From an uncultured Faecalibacterium sp. (GTDB lineage Bacteria; Bacillota; Clostridia; Oscillospirales; Ruminococcaceae): DNA of 64,000 bases. The notes under the pieces are model-generated. The model was not told the DNA's origin. It made no database searches and saw only the letters and a list, made by a program, of their open reading frames with translations. The position numbers and the translations under genes were made by a program. The stretch lies in assembly GCA_902463235.1 (NCBI GenBank), contig CABQER010000004.1, forward strand, positions 1 to 64,000, read 5' to 3'. Numbering within the stretch: the stretch's first letter is position 1; every line of letters begins with the position of its first letter. Below, in pieces: positions 41,433 to 49,113 of the stretch.

Positions 41433-42089
41433 TCACTCTGCCGCGTCCGTCACCCGGACGGGGTAGCCCGTCCGCACACAGCGCACGGCATACCGGGCAT
41501 TGCCGCCGGAGGTGCAGGTGAACAGGGTCAGATCCCAGCTATCCGTCTCGGCGGCGGTGGTCATCTCCTCGATCTGGGTGGGCTGCAAAGTCTCCACGCT
41601 CTCCACCTCGTAGTTCCAGCGCAGACCGTCCGCATCCGTAAAGTGCACCGGGCTACCGATAGCCAGCCACTTGATGGGGCTGAAGTGCTTTGCGTAGTTG
41701 TGGCCGCAAATTACCAGGTCATCGGCATAGGTGGTGCCGCTGTACCGTCCGGGGGCGACCTTCAGCCCGGCGTAGCTCCACTGCGCCATCACCGGCAGTT
41801 CCAACCCCGCCGCCGGGATGGAAAGCACCCCGATGTAGCCATGTCCCTCCACCTCCACGGTGGTCATCTCCTGCGTCGGGTCCAGCACCGGCTGCGGGGC
41901 TGCGGTCTCGTTTTCCGGCCGGTGCTCCGTAATGGTCTTTTGCATGGTCTGCTCCAGCTCGCCCAATACTTCCTGCGAAGCCTTTTCTGCCCGGGCAGCA
42001 TCCCACCGGTTGTAGCCCAGCAGCCCGGCGGCGCATAAGATCAGAACCGCGCCCAACACCATGAACAGCCTGCCGATTTTCCGTTTCAT
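41433..42089 (-). CDS. class D-type sortase
   Basis: The 218-residue transpeptidase has an N-terminal membrane helix (7-26), a linker, and a sortase domain (about 80-215). The catalytic His is in CGHNYAKHF, the Cys in LTLFTCTSGG and the Arg in AVRCVRTGYPV. GYIGVLSIP opens the domain. It attaches proteins with a C-terminal sorting signal to the wall or polymerises pilins. No LPxTG substrate gene is near, so the target is elsewhere or absent. It has its own promoter overlapping the end of the upstream transporter gene. Confidence 0.9.
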   Translation of the reverse strand: MKRKIGRLFMVLGAVLILCAAGLLGYNRWDAARAEKASQEVLGELEQTMQKTITEHRPENETAAPQPVLDPTQEMTTVEVEGHGYIGVLSIPAAGLELPVMAQWSYAGLKVAPGRYSGTTYADDLVICGHNYAKHFSPIKWLAIGSPVHFTDADGLRWNYEVESVETLQPTQIEEMTTAAETDSWDLTLFTCTSGGNARYAVRCVRTGYPVRVTDAAE

Positions 42090-42128
42090 TGCATTCCATC
42101 CTTTATATATAATAGTATCGTCTGCTTC

Positions 42129-42157
42129 AGTATACCATTCCCCGCTCCGGTTTACAA
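42129..42157 (-). promoter_or_regulatory. promoter of the sortase gene
   Basis: On the minus strand -35 TTGTAA (42152-42157) and -10 TATACT (42129-42134) are 17 bases apart. The -35 overlaps the stop codon region of the upstream transporter gene. Confidence 0.75.
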
Positions 42158-43150
42158 CCGTTCCTTCGGGCGATTTTTATCGGGCAGCAGCGCGCAGACC
42201 AGCCGCACCATCTGCCCGGTCAGGGGCAGCCATACCAGCGCACACAGTACGTTGAACAGGGTGTGCGCATTTGCGATCTGCCGGGCGATCACGGCACACT
42301 CTGCACCCGTAGGCGAGCACAGCCGCACCAGCGCCGCAAAGGGTTGCAGCAGTGTGCAGCACACCGCCGCGCCGCTCAGATTAAAAATGGCGTGGGCTGC
42401 CGCCACCCGCTTGGCGTCTCTTCCCTGCCCGATGGCGGCAAGCACCGCTGTGATGGTGGTGCCGATGTTATCCCCCAGCAGAATGGGGATGGCAGCCGTC
42501 AGTCCCAGCAGGCTGTGTACGCCGTCCGCCCCGGGCTGCGCCGCCATGCTTTGCAGCAGCGCTACCGTGGCAGAGCTGCTTTGTACCGTCAGGGTCATGC
42601 AGACGCCCGCCAGCAGCCCGTGCAAAGGGCTTTGCTGCACCCGGGCAAGCTCCAACCGGAGCAGCGGGCTTTGCAGCAGCGGCTCCATGGCGCTGCGCAT
42701 CACCGTAACGCCCTCGAACAGCACCCCAAAGCCGAACACGGCTTCGCCCACGCAACGGCCCCGCCAGTTTTTGCAGGCCAGACAGAGCAATACCCCGCAA
42801 AACAGCAGCAGATACCGCCAGCTTTCCACCCGGAACGCCAGCAGCTGCGCCGTGACCGTCGTGCCGATATTTGCCCCGAACACCACCGGCACCGCCTGCC
42901 GCAGCTGCAACAGCCCCGCCGCCAGAAAGGCAATGACCATGACCGTGACCGCCGAACTGCTTTGCAGCACCGCCGTTACCGCCGCACCAGTCAGCAACCC
43001 TGCTACCGGGTTTGCGGTACACCGCGCCAGCAAGCTGCGCAGCCGTCTGCCCGCCCCCTGCTGCACTGCCCGGCACAGGCTGTCCGTCCCATATAAAAAC
43101 AGCGCCAATCCGCCGAATACCTGTAACAACACTTGAAATCCCTGCTCCAT
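42152..43150 (-). CDS. Na+/phosphate cotransporter paralogue, membrane part only
   Basis: The 332-residue protein has the same duplicated core as the transporter at 38910: AVLQSSSAVTVMV with FGANIGTTVT, and LTVQSSSATVALL with LGDNIGTTIT. It lacks the PhoU-like tail and ends in a short basic segment. The second repeat has GDN where GAN or GAH is usual. ATG 43150 is used, with GGAGGG five bases upstream; GTG 43156 lacks a site. Substrate may differ from phosphate. Confidence 0.85.
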   Translation of the reverse strand: MEQGFQVLLQVFGGLALFLYGTDSLCRAVQQGAGRRLRSLLARCTANPVAGLLTGAAVTAVLQSSSAVTVMVIAFLAAGLLQLRQAVPVVFGANIGTTVTAQLLAFRVESWRYLLLFCGVLLCLACKNWRGRCVGEAVFGFGVLFEGVTVMRSAMEPLLQSPLLRLELARVQQSPLHGLLAGVCMTLTVQSSSATVALLQSMAAQPGADGVHSLLGLTAAIPILLGDNIGTTITAVLAAIGQGRDAKRVAAAHAIFNLSGAAVCCTLLQPFAALVRLCSPTGAECAVIARQIANAHTLFNVLCALVWLPLTGQMVRLVCALLPDKNRPKERL

Positions 43151-43262
43151 CCGCACCCTCCGTTTCTGCCTGTCCTTTATTTCTATGCAGCGAGAGCCAG
43201 TTTGCGCATTGACAAAGCCTACAAGTTTTTTGTGAATTTTTGTTTAATATTTTCTTATCCTC

Positions 43263-43326
43263 TTGCAATCCCGCTGCAAAAGGAATATTCTTATCAGGCG
43301 TTAATACTTAACAACTGTTAAGTATT
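43263..43326 (+). promoter_or_regulatory. marR promoter and palindromic operator
   Basis: TTGCAA (43263-43268) and TATTCT (43286-43291) are 17 bases apart, giving a start near 43298. Directly after it lies a perfect inverted repeat: AATACTTAACA (43303-43313) and TGTTAAGTATT (43316-43326) with two bases between. This is the size and symmetry of a MarR dimer site, so the regulator probably represses its own operon here. Confidence 0.8.
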
Positions 43327-43354
43327 TGAAAAATGCAACCGAGGAGGAATCGTT

Positions 43355-43864
43355 GTGTCCGAGCCAAGCACCCCCAGCTTTCAGGGGATGTGCCACTATA
43401 TCGGGCAGCTGAGCAAGGCATCCAAGGCCGGGATGCGGGCGGCGCTGGCCGATTGCCCCAAATGCCACTTTAATATGCTGGAAGGCCTGATGCATTCCAT
43501 CAACTGCCACGGAAAGGACGGTGCCATCTATGTCTCTGACCTTGCCCGGGAGATCCGCCAGCCGCTGCCGGCAGTCTCGCGCGGGCTGCGGTTGATGGAG
43601 CAGGACGGCACCGTGGTGCGGGAACCGGACCCCGCCGACCGCCGCAAAACGCTGGTGCGCATCACCCCCAAAGGGTATGAGCTGTGCCACCAGTGTGAGC
43701 AGGCTCTGCGCGACTACTTTGCCAGCGTGCTGGCACGGTTAGAGCCGGAGCAGGTAGCCCAGATGGACGCGCTGCGCGGCGCGCTGATGGATGCCATTCT
43801 TGCGGAAAATGCCGCGCGCAACATTGACCCGAAGGGAGAAACGAACCATGACAAAGATCTTTAA
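43355..43864 (+). CDS. MarR family transcription regulator
   Basis: The 169-residue protein has a winged helix with IYVSDLAREIRQPLPAVSRGLRLMEQDGTVVREPDPADRRKTLVRITPKG, broken here into the recognition helix and the wing (DPADRRKTLVRIT). Cys residues in DCPKCHF could be redox-sensitive. The start is GTG 43355, seven bases after GAGGAGG. It overlaps the first ABC gene by 17 bases and probably controls the exporter in response to its substrate. Confidence 0.93.
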   Translation: MSEPSTPSFQGMCHYIGQLSKASKAGMRAALADCPKCHFNMLEGLMHSINCHGKDGAIYVSDLAREIRQPLPAVSRGLRLMEQDGTVVREPDPADRRKTLVRITPKGYELCHQCEQALRDYFASVLARLEPEQVAQMDALRGALMDAILAENAARNIDPKGETNHDKDL

Positions 43865-46145
43865 GCAGCTGGCCCGGCACTGGGCGGTCTGCCTTGTGGT
43901 GTTCGCGCTGCTGTTCGTGCAGGCGTACTGCGACCTTGCATTGCCGGACTACACCAGCAAGATCGTGGACACCGGCATCCAGCAGGGCGGCGTTGAAAGC
44001 CCCCTGCCCCAGACGGTGCGCAAGAGCACGCTGGACGCATTGAGTCTGCTGATGAACGAGGAGGACGCACAGAAGCTGCAAAACGCCTATCAGTACTATC
44101 TGCAGGACGATGGCGTATTGCAGCTACGCTCCGACCTGACCGAGGACGAGCGCACCGCACTGGAAGATGCCGTGACCACCCCGGACATCGTGCTGTATAT
44201 GGCTGCCGCACAGGCCGCCAACACCCCCGCTGGGCAGAACAGCATGGGCATGACCGGCCTTGCCGAGATGCCCTCTGCCGCTGCGGACACCGACACCGAG
44301 ACCGTCACACCCACGGCAGCAGATCTGGACACCGTTTGCAGCCAGTTTGCCGCCATGAGCCAGATGCCCGGTTTTGACCGCAGTATGCTGCAAAAGCAGC
44401 TGGACAGTGCCATGAGCCAGCTGGACAGCACCCTGCTGGAAAACCTGAAAAGCCAGTCTTTGCTGCTGGTGCAGCTGGAGTACGAGGCACAGGGCGTTGC
44501 ACAGGATGTGCAGATGGGTTACCTCTTCCGGGTGGGCGGCCAGATGTTGGCGCTCACCCTGCTGATGGTGGCCGTGGCTGTGGCCGTGGGCTTCCTTGCT
44601 TCCCGGGTATCCGCCGCCATCGGTCGTGACCTGCGCCGCGAGACCTTCTCCAGCGTTATCGGCTTCTCCAATGCAGAGATCGAAAATTTTTCCACCGCCT
44701 CCCTCATCACCCGCACCACCAACGATATCCAGCAGGTGCAGTTCGTCTGCGTCATCCTGCTGCGCATGGTTGCCTATGCGCCCATTCTGGGCATTGGCGG
44801 CGTGCTGCACGTTGTGGGCAGCAGCAGCGGCCTTTCCTGGATCGTGGTGCTGGACGTGGCACTGCTTTTGCTGCTGCTGCTCTTCCTGATGAGCGTTGCC
44901 ATGCCCAAATTCAAGGTGATGCAGCAGCTGGTGGACCGGCTGAATCTGGTCAGCCGCGAAATTTTGACCGGCATCATGCCGGTGCGCGCCTTCAGCCGCG
45001 AAAAGTTTGAGGAGCAGCGCTTTGACAAGGCCAACCGGGAGCTGATGGGCACCCAGCTGTTCACCAACCGCGCCATGGTGGCTATGATGCCCTTTATGAC
45101 CCTGATCATGAACGGCACCAGTCTGCTCATCGTCTGGTTCGGCGGCAAAGCCATGGACGCCGGCACCATGCAGGTGGGCGAGATGATCGCCTTTATCACC
45201 TACACCATGCAGATCGTCATGTCCTTTTTGATGCTGGCCATGGTGGCTGTCATGCTGCCCCGCGCCGGTGTGGCTGCGGACCGTATCGATGAGGTCACCC
45301 GCACCAAAGCCACCATCCACGACCCGGACGAAGCCGCCGCAAAGGCCGCACAGGCCCACACCGACTGGCAGGGCGTGGTGCAGTTCGAGGACGTAAGCTT
45401 CCGCTACCCCGGTGCGGACAGCGATGCACTGGAGCACATCAGCTTTACCGCAAAGCCCGGCGAGACTACCGCCATCATCGGCTCCACCGGCTGCGGCAAG
45501 TCCACCCTGCTCAACCTGATTCCCCGCTTTTACGATGTGACCGGCGGCAAGGTGACCGTGGACGGTATTGACGTGCGCGAGATGCCGCAGGCACAGTTGC
45601 ACGACCTGCTGGGCTATGTGCCCCAGAAGGGTGTGCTGTTCAGCGGCACCATTGACAGCAACCTGAAATTCGGCGGCGAGGATATCACCGACGCACAGGT
45701 GCAAAAGGCTGCTGCCATTGCGCAGGCCACTGATTTTATCGAGGCGAAGCCCGAGGGCTACCAAAGCCCCATTGCACAGGGCGGCTCCAACGTATCCGGT
45801 GGCCAGAAGCAGCGGCTTTCCATTGCCCGGGCAATTGCCAAAAATCCCAAGGTCTATCTGTTTGACGACAGCTTCTCGGCGCTGGACTACAAAACCGATG
45901 TAACGCTGCGCCGCGCCCTGAAGGCACAGACCGACAACGCCACCGTGATCATTGTGGCGCAGCGCATTTCCACCGTGCTGCACGCAAACCAGATCCTTGT
46001 ACTGGACGAGGGCAGACTGGTGGGCAAGGGCACTCACGCTCAGCTGATGGTCAATTGCCCGGAATATCAGGAGATCGCCCGCAGCCAGCTGAGCCAGAAG
46101 GAACTGGCGCTGGATACCCTGAATACAGAAAAGGAGGGTGAGTGA
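43848..46145 (+). CDS. ABC exporter subunit with a large external domain and degenerate ATP site
   Basis: The 765-residue protein fuses a six-helix exporter domain with an ATPase. About 200 residues sit between helices 1 and 2 (about 40-225), far longer than usual, and are probably outside the membrane. The ATPase has Walker A GSTGCGKST and signature VSGGQKQR, but the Walker B region reads VYLFDDSFSALD, with Asp where the catalytic Glu is expected. Heterodimeric exporters such as BmrCD carry such a site in one subunit. AAGGGAG precedes ATG 43848. It pairs with the next gene. Confidence 0.93.
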   Translation: MTKIFKQLARHWAVCLVVFALLFVQAYCDLALPDYTSKIVDTGIQQGGVESPLPQTVRKSTLDALSLLMNEEDAQKLQNAYQYYLQDDGVLQLRSDLTEDERTALEDAVTTPDIVLYMAAAQAANTPAGQNSMGMTGLAEMPSAAADTDTETVTPTAADLDTVCSQFAAMSQMPGFDRSMLQKQLDSAMSQLDSTLLENLKSQSLLLVQLEYEAQGVAQDVQMGYLFRVGGQMLALTLLMVAVAVAVGFLASRVSAAIGRDLRRETFSSVIGFSNAEIENFSTASLITRTTNDIQQVQFVCVILLRMVAYAPILGIGGVLHVVGSSSGLSWIVVLDVALLLLLLLFLMSVAMPKFKVMQQLVDRLNLVSREILTGIMPVRAFSREKFEEQRFDKANRELMGTQLFTNRAMVAMMPFMTLIMNGTSLLIVWFGGKAMDAGTMQVGEMIAFITYTMQIVMSFLMLAMVAVMLPRAGVAADRIDEVTRTKATIHDPDEAAAKAAQAHTDWQGVVQFEDVSFRYPGADSDALEHISFTAKPGETTAIIGSTGCGKSTLLNLIPRFYDVTGGKVTVDGIDVREMPQAQLHDLLGYVPQKGVLFSGTIDSNLKFGGEDITDAQVQKAAAIAQATDFIEAKPEGYQSPIAQGGSNVSGGQKQRLSIARAIAKNPKVYLFDDSFSALDYKTDVTLRRALKAQTDNATVIIVAQRISTVLHANQILVLDEGRLVGKGTHAQLMVNCPEYQEIARSQLSQKELALDTLNTEKEGE

Positions 46146-46146
46146 T

Positions 46147-47958
46147 ATGCCCAGACCCGGACGTCCCACCACCGAGCGCGCCAAGGACTTTAAAGGCACG
46201 CTGCGGCAGCTCATCCGCACCATGAGCCACTACAAACTGCCCCTTGCGACAGCCATGCTGTTTGCTATTCTGTCCACCATCTTCAACATTGCAGGCCCCA
46301 AGGTGCTGGCAAAAGCCACCACCGCCCTTGCCACCGGCTGGATCGCTCGGCTGCGCGGCACCGGCAGCATCGATTTTGTGTATATCGGCCGCATTCTGCT
46401 GTTTTTGCTGGGGATGTACCTGCTGAGCAGCGCCTTCAGCTTTATTCAGGGCTGGCTGATGACCGGCCTTTCCCAGAAAGTCTGCTACGACTTCCGCCGC
46501 CAGATCAGCGAAAAGATCAACCGCCTGCCGCTGGCGTACTTTGAAAAGCGCACCGTGGGCGAGGTGCTCTCCCGCATCACCAACGATGTGGACACGCTGG
46601 GCCAGAGCCTGAATCAGAGTATCACCCAGCTGATCACCAGCGTGACCACCATGATCGGTGTGCTGGTGATGATGCTTTCCATCAGTCCCCGCATGACCCT
46701 GATCGCCCTGCTGATCCTGCCGGTGTCGCTGGCGCTGGTGCTGGTGGTGGTCAAGTTCAGCCAGAAGTACTTCAAGGCACAGCAGGCCACGCTGGGCGTG
46801 GTCAACGGTCAAGTCGAGGAAGTCTACGCCGGTCACAACGTGGTCAAGGCCTTCAACCGGGAGGCTATGGTGCTGGCAGACTTCAACGCCGCTAACAATA
46901 AGCTGTACGAATCCGCATGGAAGAGCCAGTTTCTCTCCGGCCTGATGATGCCCATCATGAACTTTGTGGGCAACTTGGGCTATGTGGCGGTGGCCATTGT
47001 TGGCAGCATTTTTGCCGCAAACGGCGTCATCACCATCGGTGATATTCAGGCCTTTATCCAGTACGTCAAAAACTTCACCCAGCCCATCCAGCAGCTTTCG
47101 CAGGTGTCCAATATGCTGCAAAGCATGGCCGCTGCCGCCGAGCGGGTGTTCGAGTTTTTGAACGAGCCGGAGGAAGAGCAGCTGGCAGACCCCGCCCGCC
47201 GCGCCGACCCCTCCGATATTGACGGACAGGTTACCTTTGACCATGTGCGCTTCGGCTACACCCCGGACAAGACCGTCATCCACGACTTCAGCTGCACGGT
47301 GCAGCCCGGCCAAAAGGTAGCCATCGTAGGCCCCACCGGCGCAGGCAAGACCACTATGGTCAAACTGCTGATGCGCTTTTACGATGTGGACGCCGGTTCC
47401 ATCACCCTGAACGGCCACGATGTGCGCAACTTTGACCGCAGCGCCCTGCGCGAGGGTTTTGGCATGGTGCTGCAGGACACATGGCTGTTCAAGGGCACTA
47501 TCATGGAGAACATCCGTTACGGTCGGCTGGACGCCACCGATGAAGAGGTGATCGCCGCCGCAAAGGCCGCCAACGCCGACCACTTTATCCGCACCCTGCC
47601 CGGCGGCTACCAGATGGAACTGAACGAGGACGCCTCCAACGTCAGTCAGGGACAGAAGCAGCTGCTTACCATCGCCCGCACCATTCTGGCAGATAACCGC
47701 ATCCTGATTTTGGACGAGGCTACCAGCAGCGTGGATACCCGCACCGAGCAGCGCATCCAGACCGCCATGGACCGCCTGATGGAAGGCCGCACCAGCTTTG
47801 TGATCGCCCACCGCCTTTCCACCATCCGCGATGCCGACCTCATCCTTGTCATGCGAGACGGCGACATTGTGGAGCAGGGCACCCACGACCAGCTGATCGA
47901 GGCCGGTGGCTTCTACGCCGACCTGTACAACAGCCAGTTCGAGGACGTGGTGGATTAA
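46147..47958 (+). CDS. ABC exporter subunit with canonical Walker B
   Basis: The 603-residue protein has six membrane helices and an ATPase with Walker A GPTGAGKTT, signature NVSQGQKQL and Walker B ILILDEATSSVD, which keeps the catalytic Glu. It forms a heterodimer with the previous subunit and exports drugs, lipids or peptides; the substrate is unknown. ATG 46147 is preferred over GTG 46138, since AAGGAGG is then nine bases upstream. It starts one base after the previous stop. Confidence 0.94.
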   Translation: MPRPGRPTTERAKDFKGTLRQLIRTMSHYKLPLATAMLFAILSTIFNIAGPKVLAKATTALATGWIARLRGTGSIDFVYIGRILLFLLGMYLLSSAFSFIQGWLMTGLSQKVCYDFRRQISEKINRLPLAYFEKRTVGEVLSRITNDVDTLGQSLNQSITQLITSVTTMIGVLVMMLSISPRMTLIALLILPVSLALVLVVVKFSQKYFKAQQATLGVVNGQVEEVYAGHNVVKAFNREAMVLADFNAANNKLYESAWKSQFLSGLMMPIMNFVGNLGYVAVAIVGSIFAANGVITIGDIQAFIQYVKNFTQPIQQLSQVSNMLQSMAAAAERVFEFLNEPEEEQLADPARRADPSDIDGQVTFDHVRFGYTPDKTVIHDFSCTVQPGQKVAIVGPTGAGKTTMVKLLMRFYDVDAGSITLNGHDVRNFDRSALREGFGMVLQDTWLFKGTIMENIRYGRLDATDEEVIAAAKAANADHFIRTLPGGYQMELNEDASNVSQGQKQLLTIARTILADNRILILDEATSSVDTRTEQRIQTAMDRLMEGRTSFVIAHRLSTIRDADLILVMRDGDIVEQGTHDQLIEAGGFYADLYNSQFEDVVD

Positions 47959-47987
47959 AGCACCTGTCACCGCGTTATAACCGCAAC

Positions 47988-48039
47988 AAGAGCACCTGTT
48001 GCCTTCCTTTCTGAGGACAGCAGGTGCTCTTGCTTTTTT
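47988..48039 (+). terminator. terminator of the marR-ABC operon
   Basis: AAGAGCACCTG (47988-47998) pairs with CAGGTGCTCTT (48021-48031) and is followed by GCTTTTTT. The T run overlaps the stop codon of the convergent LysR gene. Confidence 0.88.
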
Positions 48040-48952
48040 ATTCCTCCACCGGTTCCAGCTTCAGGCCGAACAGCCTTTCTGAGAGGGACGGCAGCTGTTG
48101 CTGCAAGGCGCGGACATAGGCCATTACTACCGGGTCCGGCTCCGCTTTCGTAACAATACCAAACCTCATTCCCTTGTTCCAATCTAGAATAAACACCTGT
48201 GAAGGATCCGGTCTGCGGTAGTACACTGCCGGGGTCAGCATCAGGCTGGGCAGTTCATACTGTACACTTTTTACGCTGCGAATGATTTCTGCCTGCCGTC
48301 TCGCAGCCTCGTGCAGCAATGCGGTCTCATACAGTGACTGATCTGGTGTTTCTGCAAACATCCACCGATACTGCACCGCCTGTTCCAGCGTAATATATCC
48401 ACGGGGCACCTCCGGCGGCGTATGAAATGGGACGCCGATCTCCGGCATATACACTGCCGGATAAAAGTGCAAGCCTCGCGCCGCGATCTCTGCACACTCG
48501 ATCTGCAATGAAAGATCGATCTCATCATTCAGCAACGCCCTCCAGACATCCTTTATGCTGGCACAGCGGTGCATGATAGGAGAAAAGCGGTTGCTCAACT
48601 CCCCTGTAGCGGCAAACAGGTCAAAGCCCAGCATTTGCAGCGGCATATTCTGATGTCCGATCAGTAGATGCCGTTTGGGTGGATTTGCATTCAGCTTTAC
48701 TGCCTGCGCATGATGCACCGCCTCATCGTACAGCTCCAGCAGCTGCTTTGCCTTGGGGTAAAAATCCCATCCCGCCGGGGTCAGCACCACACGGCGCGGC
48801 ACATGCTGGAACAGCTCGAACTGCAATTGTCCTTCCAGCGTGCGGATCTGCTGCGAAAGTGCCGACTGGGAAAGATACAGCGCCTCTGCCGCCGCAGAAA
48901 AGCTGTTCAGCTCCACGATCTTTACAAAGCCCGCCAGCGCTCTCTGGTTCAT
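48038..48952 (-). CDS. LysR family transcription regulator
   Basis: The 304-residue protein has an N-terminal winged helix-turn-helix (NSFSAAAEALYLSQSALSQQIRTLE) and a co-inducer domain (about 90-300). ATG 48952 is used, nine bases after AGGAGG. It is divergent from the flavin reductase gene, and their promoters overlap. This is the standard arrangement in which a LysR protein controls its neighbour, so it probably induces the reductase when the acceptor is present. Confidence 0.92.
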   Translation of the reverse strand: MNQRALAGFVKIVELNSFSAAAEALYLSQSALSQQIRTLEGQLQFELFQHVPRRVVLTPAGWDFYPKAKQLLELYDEAVHHAQAVKLNANPPKRHLLIGHQNMPLQMLGFDLFAATGELSNRFSPIMHRCASIKDVWRALLNDEIDLSLQIECAEIAARGLHFYPAVYMPEIGVPFHTPPEVPRGYITLEQAVQYRWMFAETPDQSLYETALLHEAARRQAEIIRSVKSVQYELPSLMLTPAVYYRRPDPSQVFILDWNKGMRFGIVTKAEPDPVVMAYVRALQQQLPSLSERLFGLKLEPVEE

Positions 48953-48989
48953 TCTTTCCTTCCTCCTGCAATACATTAGGTTTTTCTTA

Positions 48990-49040
48990 ATTATAATATA
49001 ATAAACTTGAATTGTAAACAGTACCCTTCTACGCTACAAT
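48990..49040. promoter_or_regulatory. overlapping divergent promoters of lysR and the flavin reductase
   Basis: Plus strand: -35 TTGTAA (49012-49017), -10 TACAAT (49035-49040), 17 apart. Minus strand: -35 TTTACA (49013-49018), -10 TATAAT (48990-48995), 17 apart. The -35 boxes share the same bases, so binding by the LysR protein could affect both. ATTGTA and TACAAT form an inverted repeat across the plus promoter. Confidence 0.78.
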
Positions 49041-49113
49041 TGTTAAGGATTCAGCAAAGTGGCCTTCACCTTGCTGCACAATAAGAAGGAACAAAAAGAA
49101 AGAGAGCGTACCT

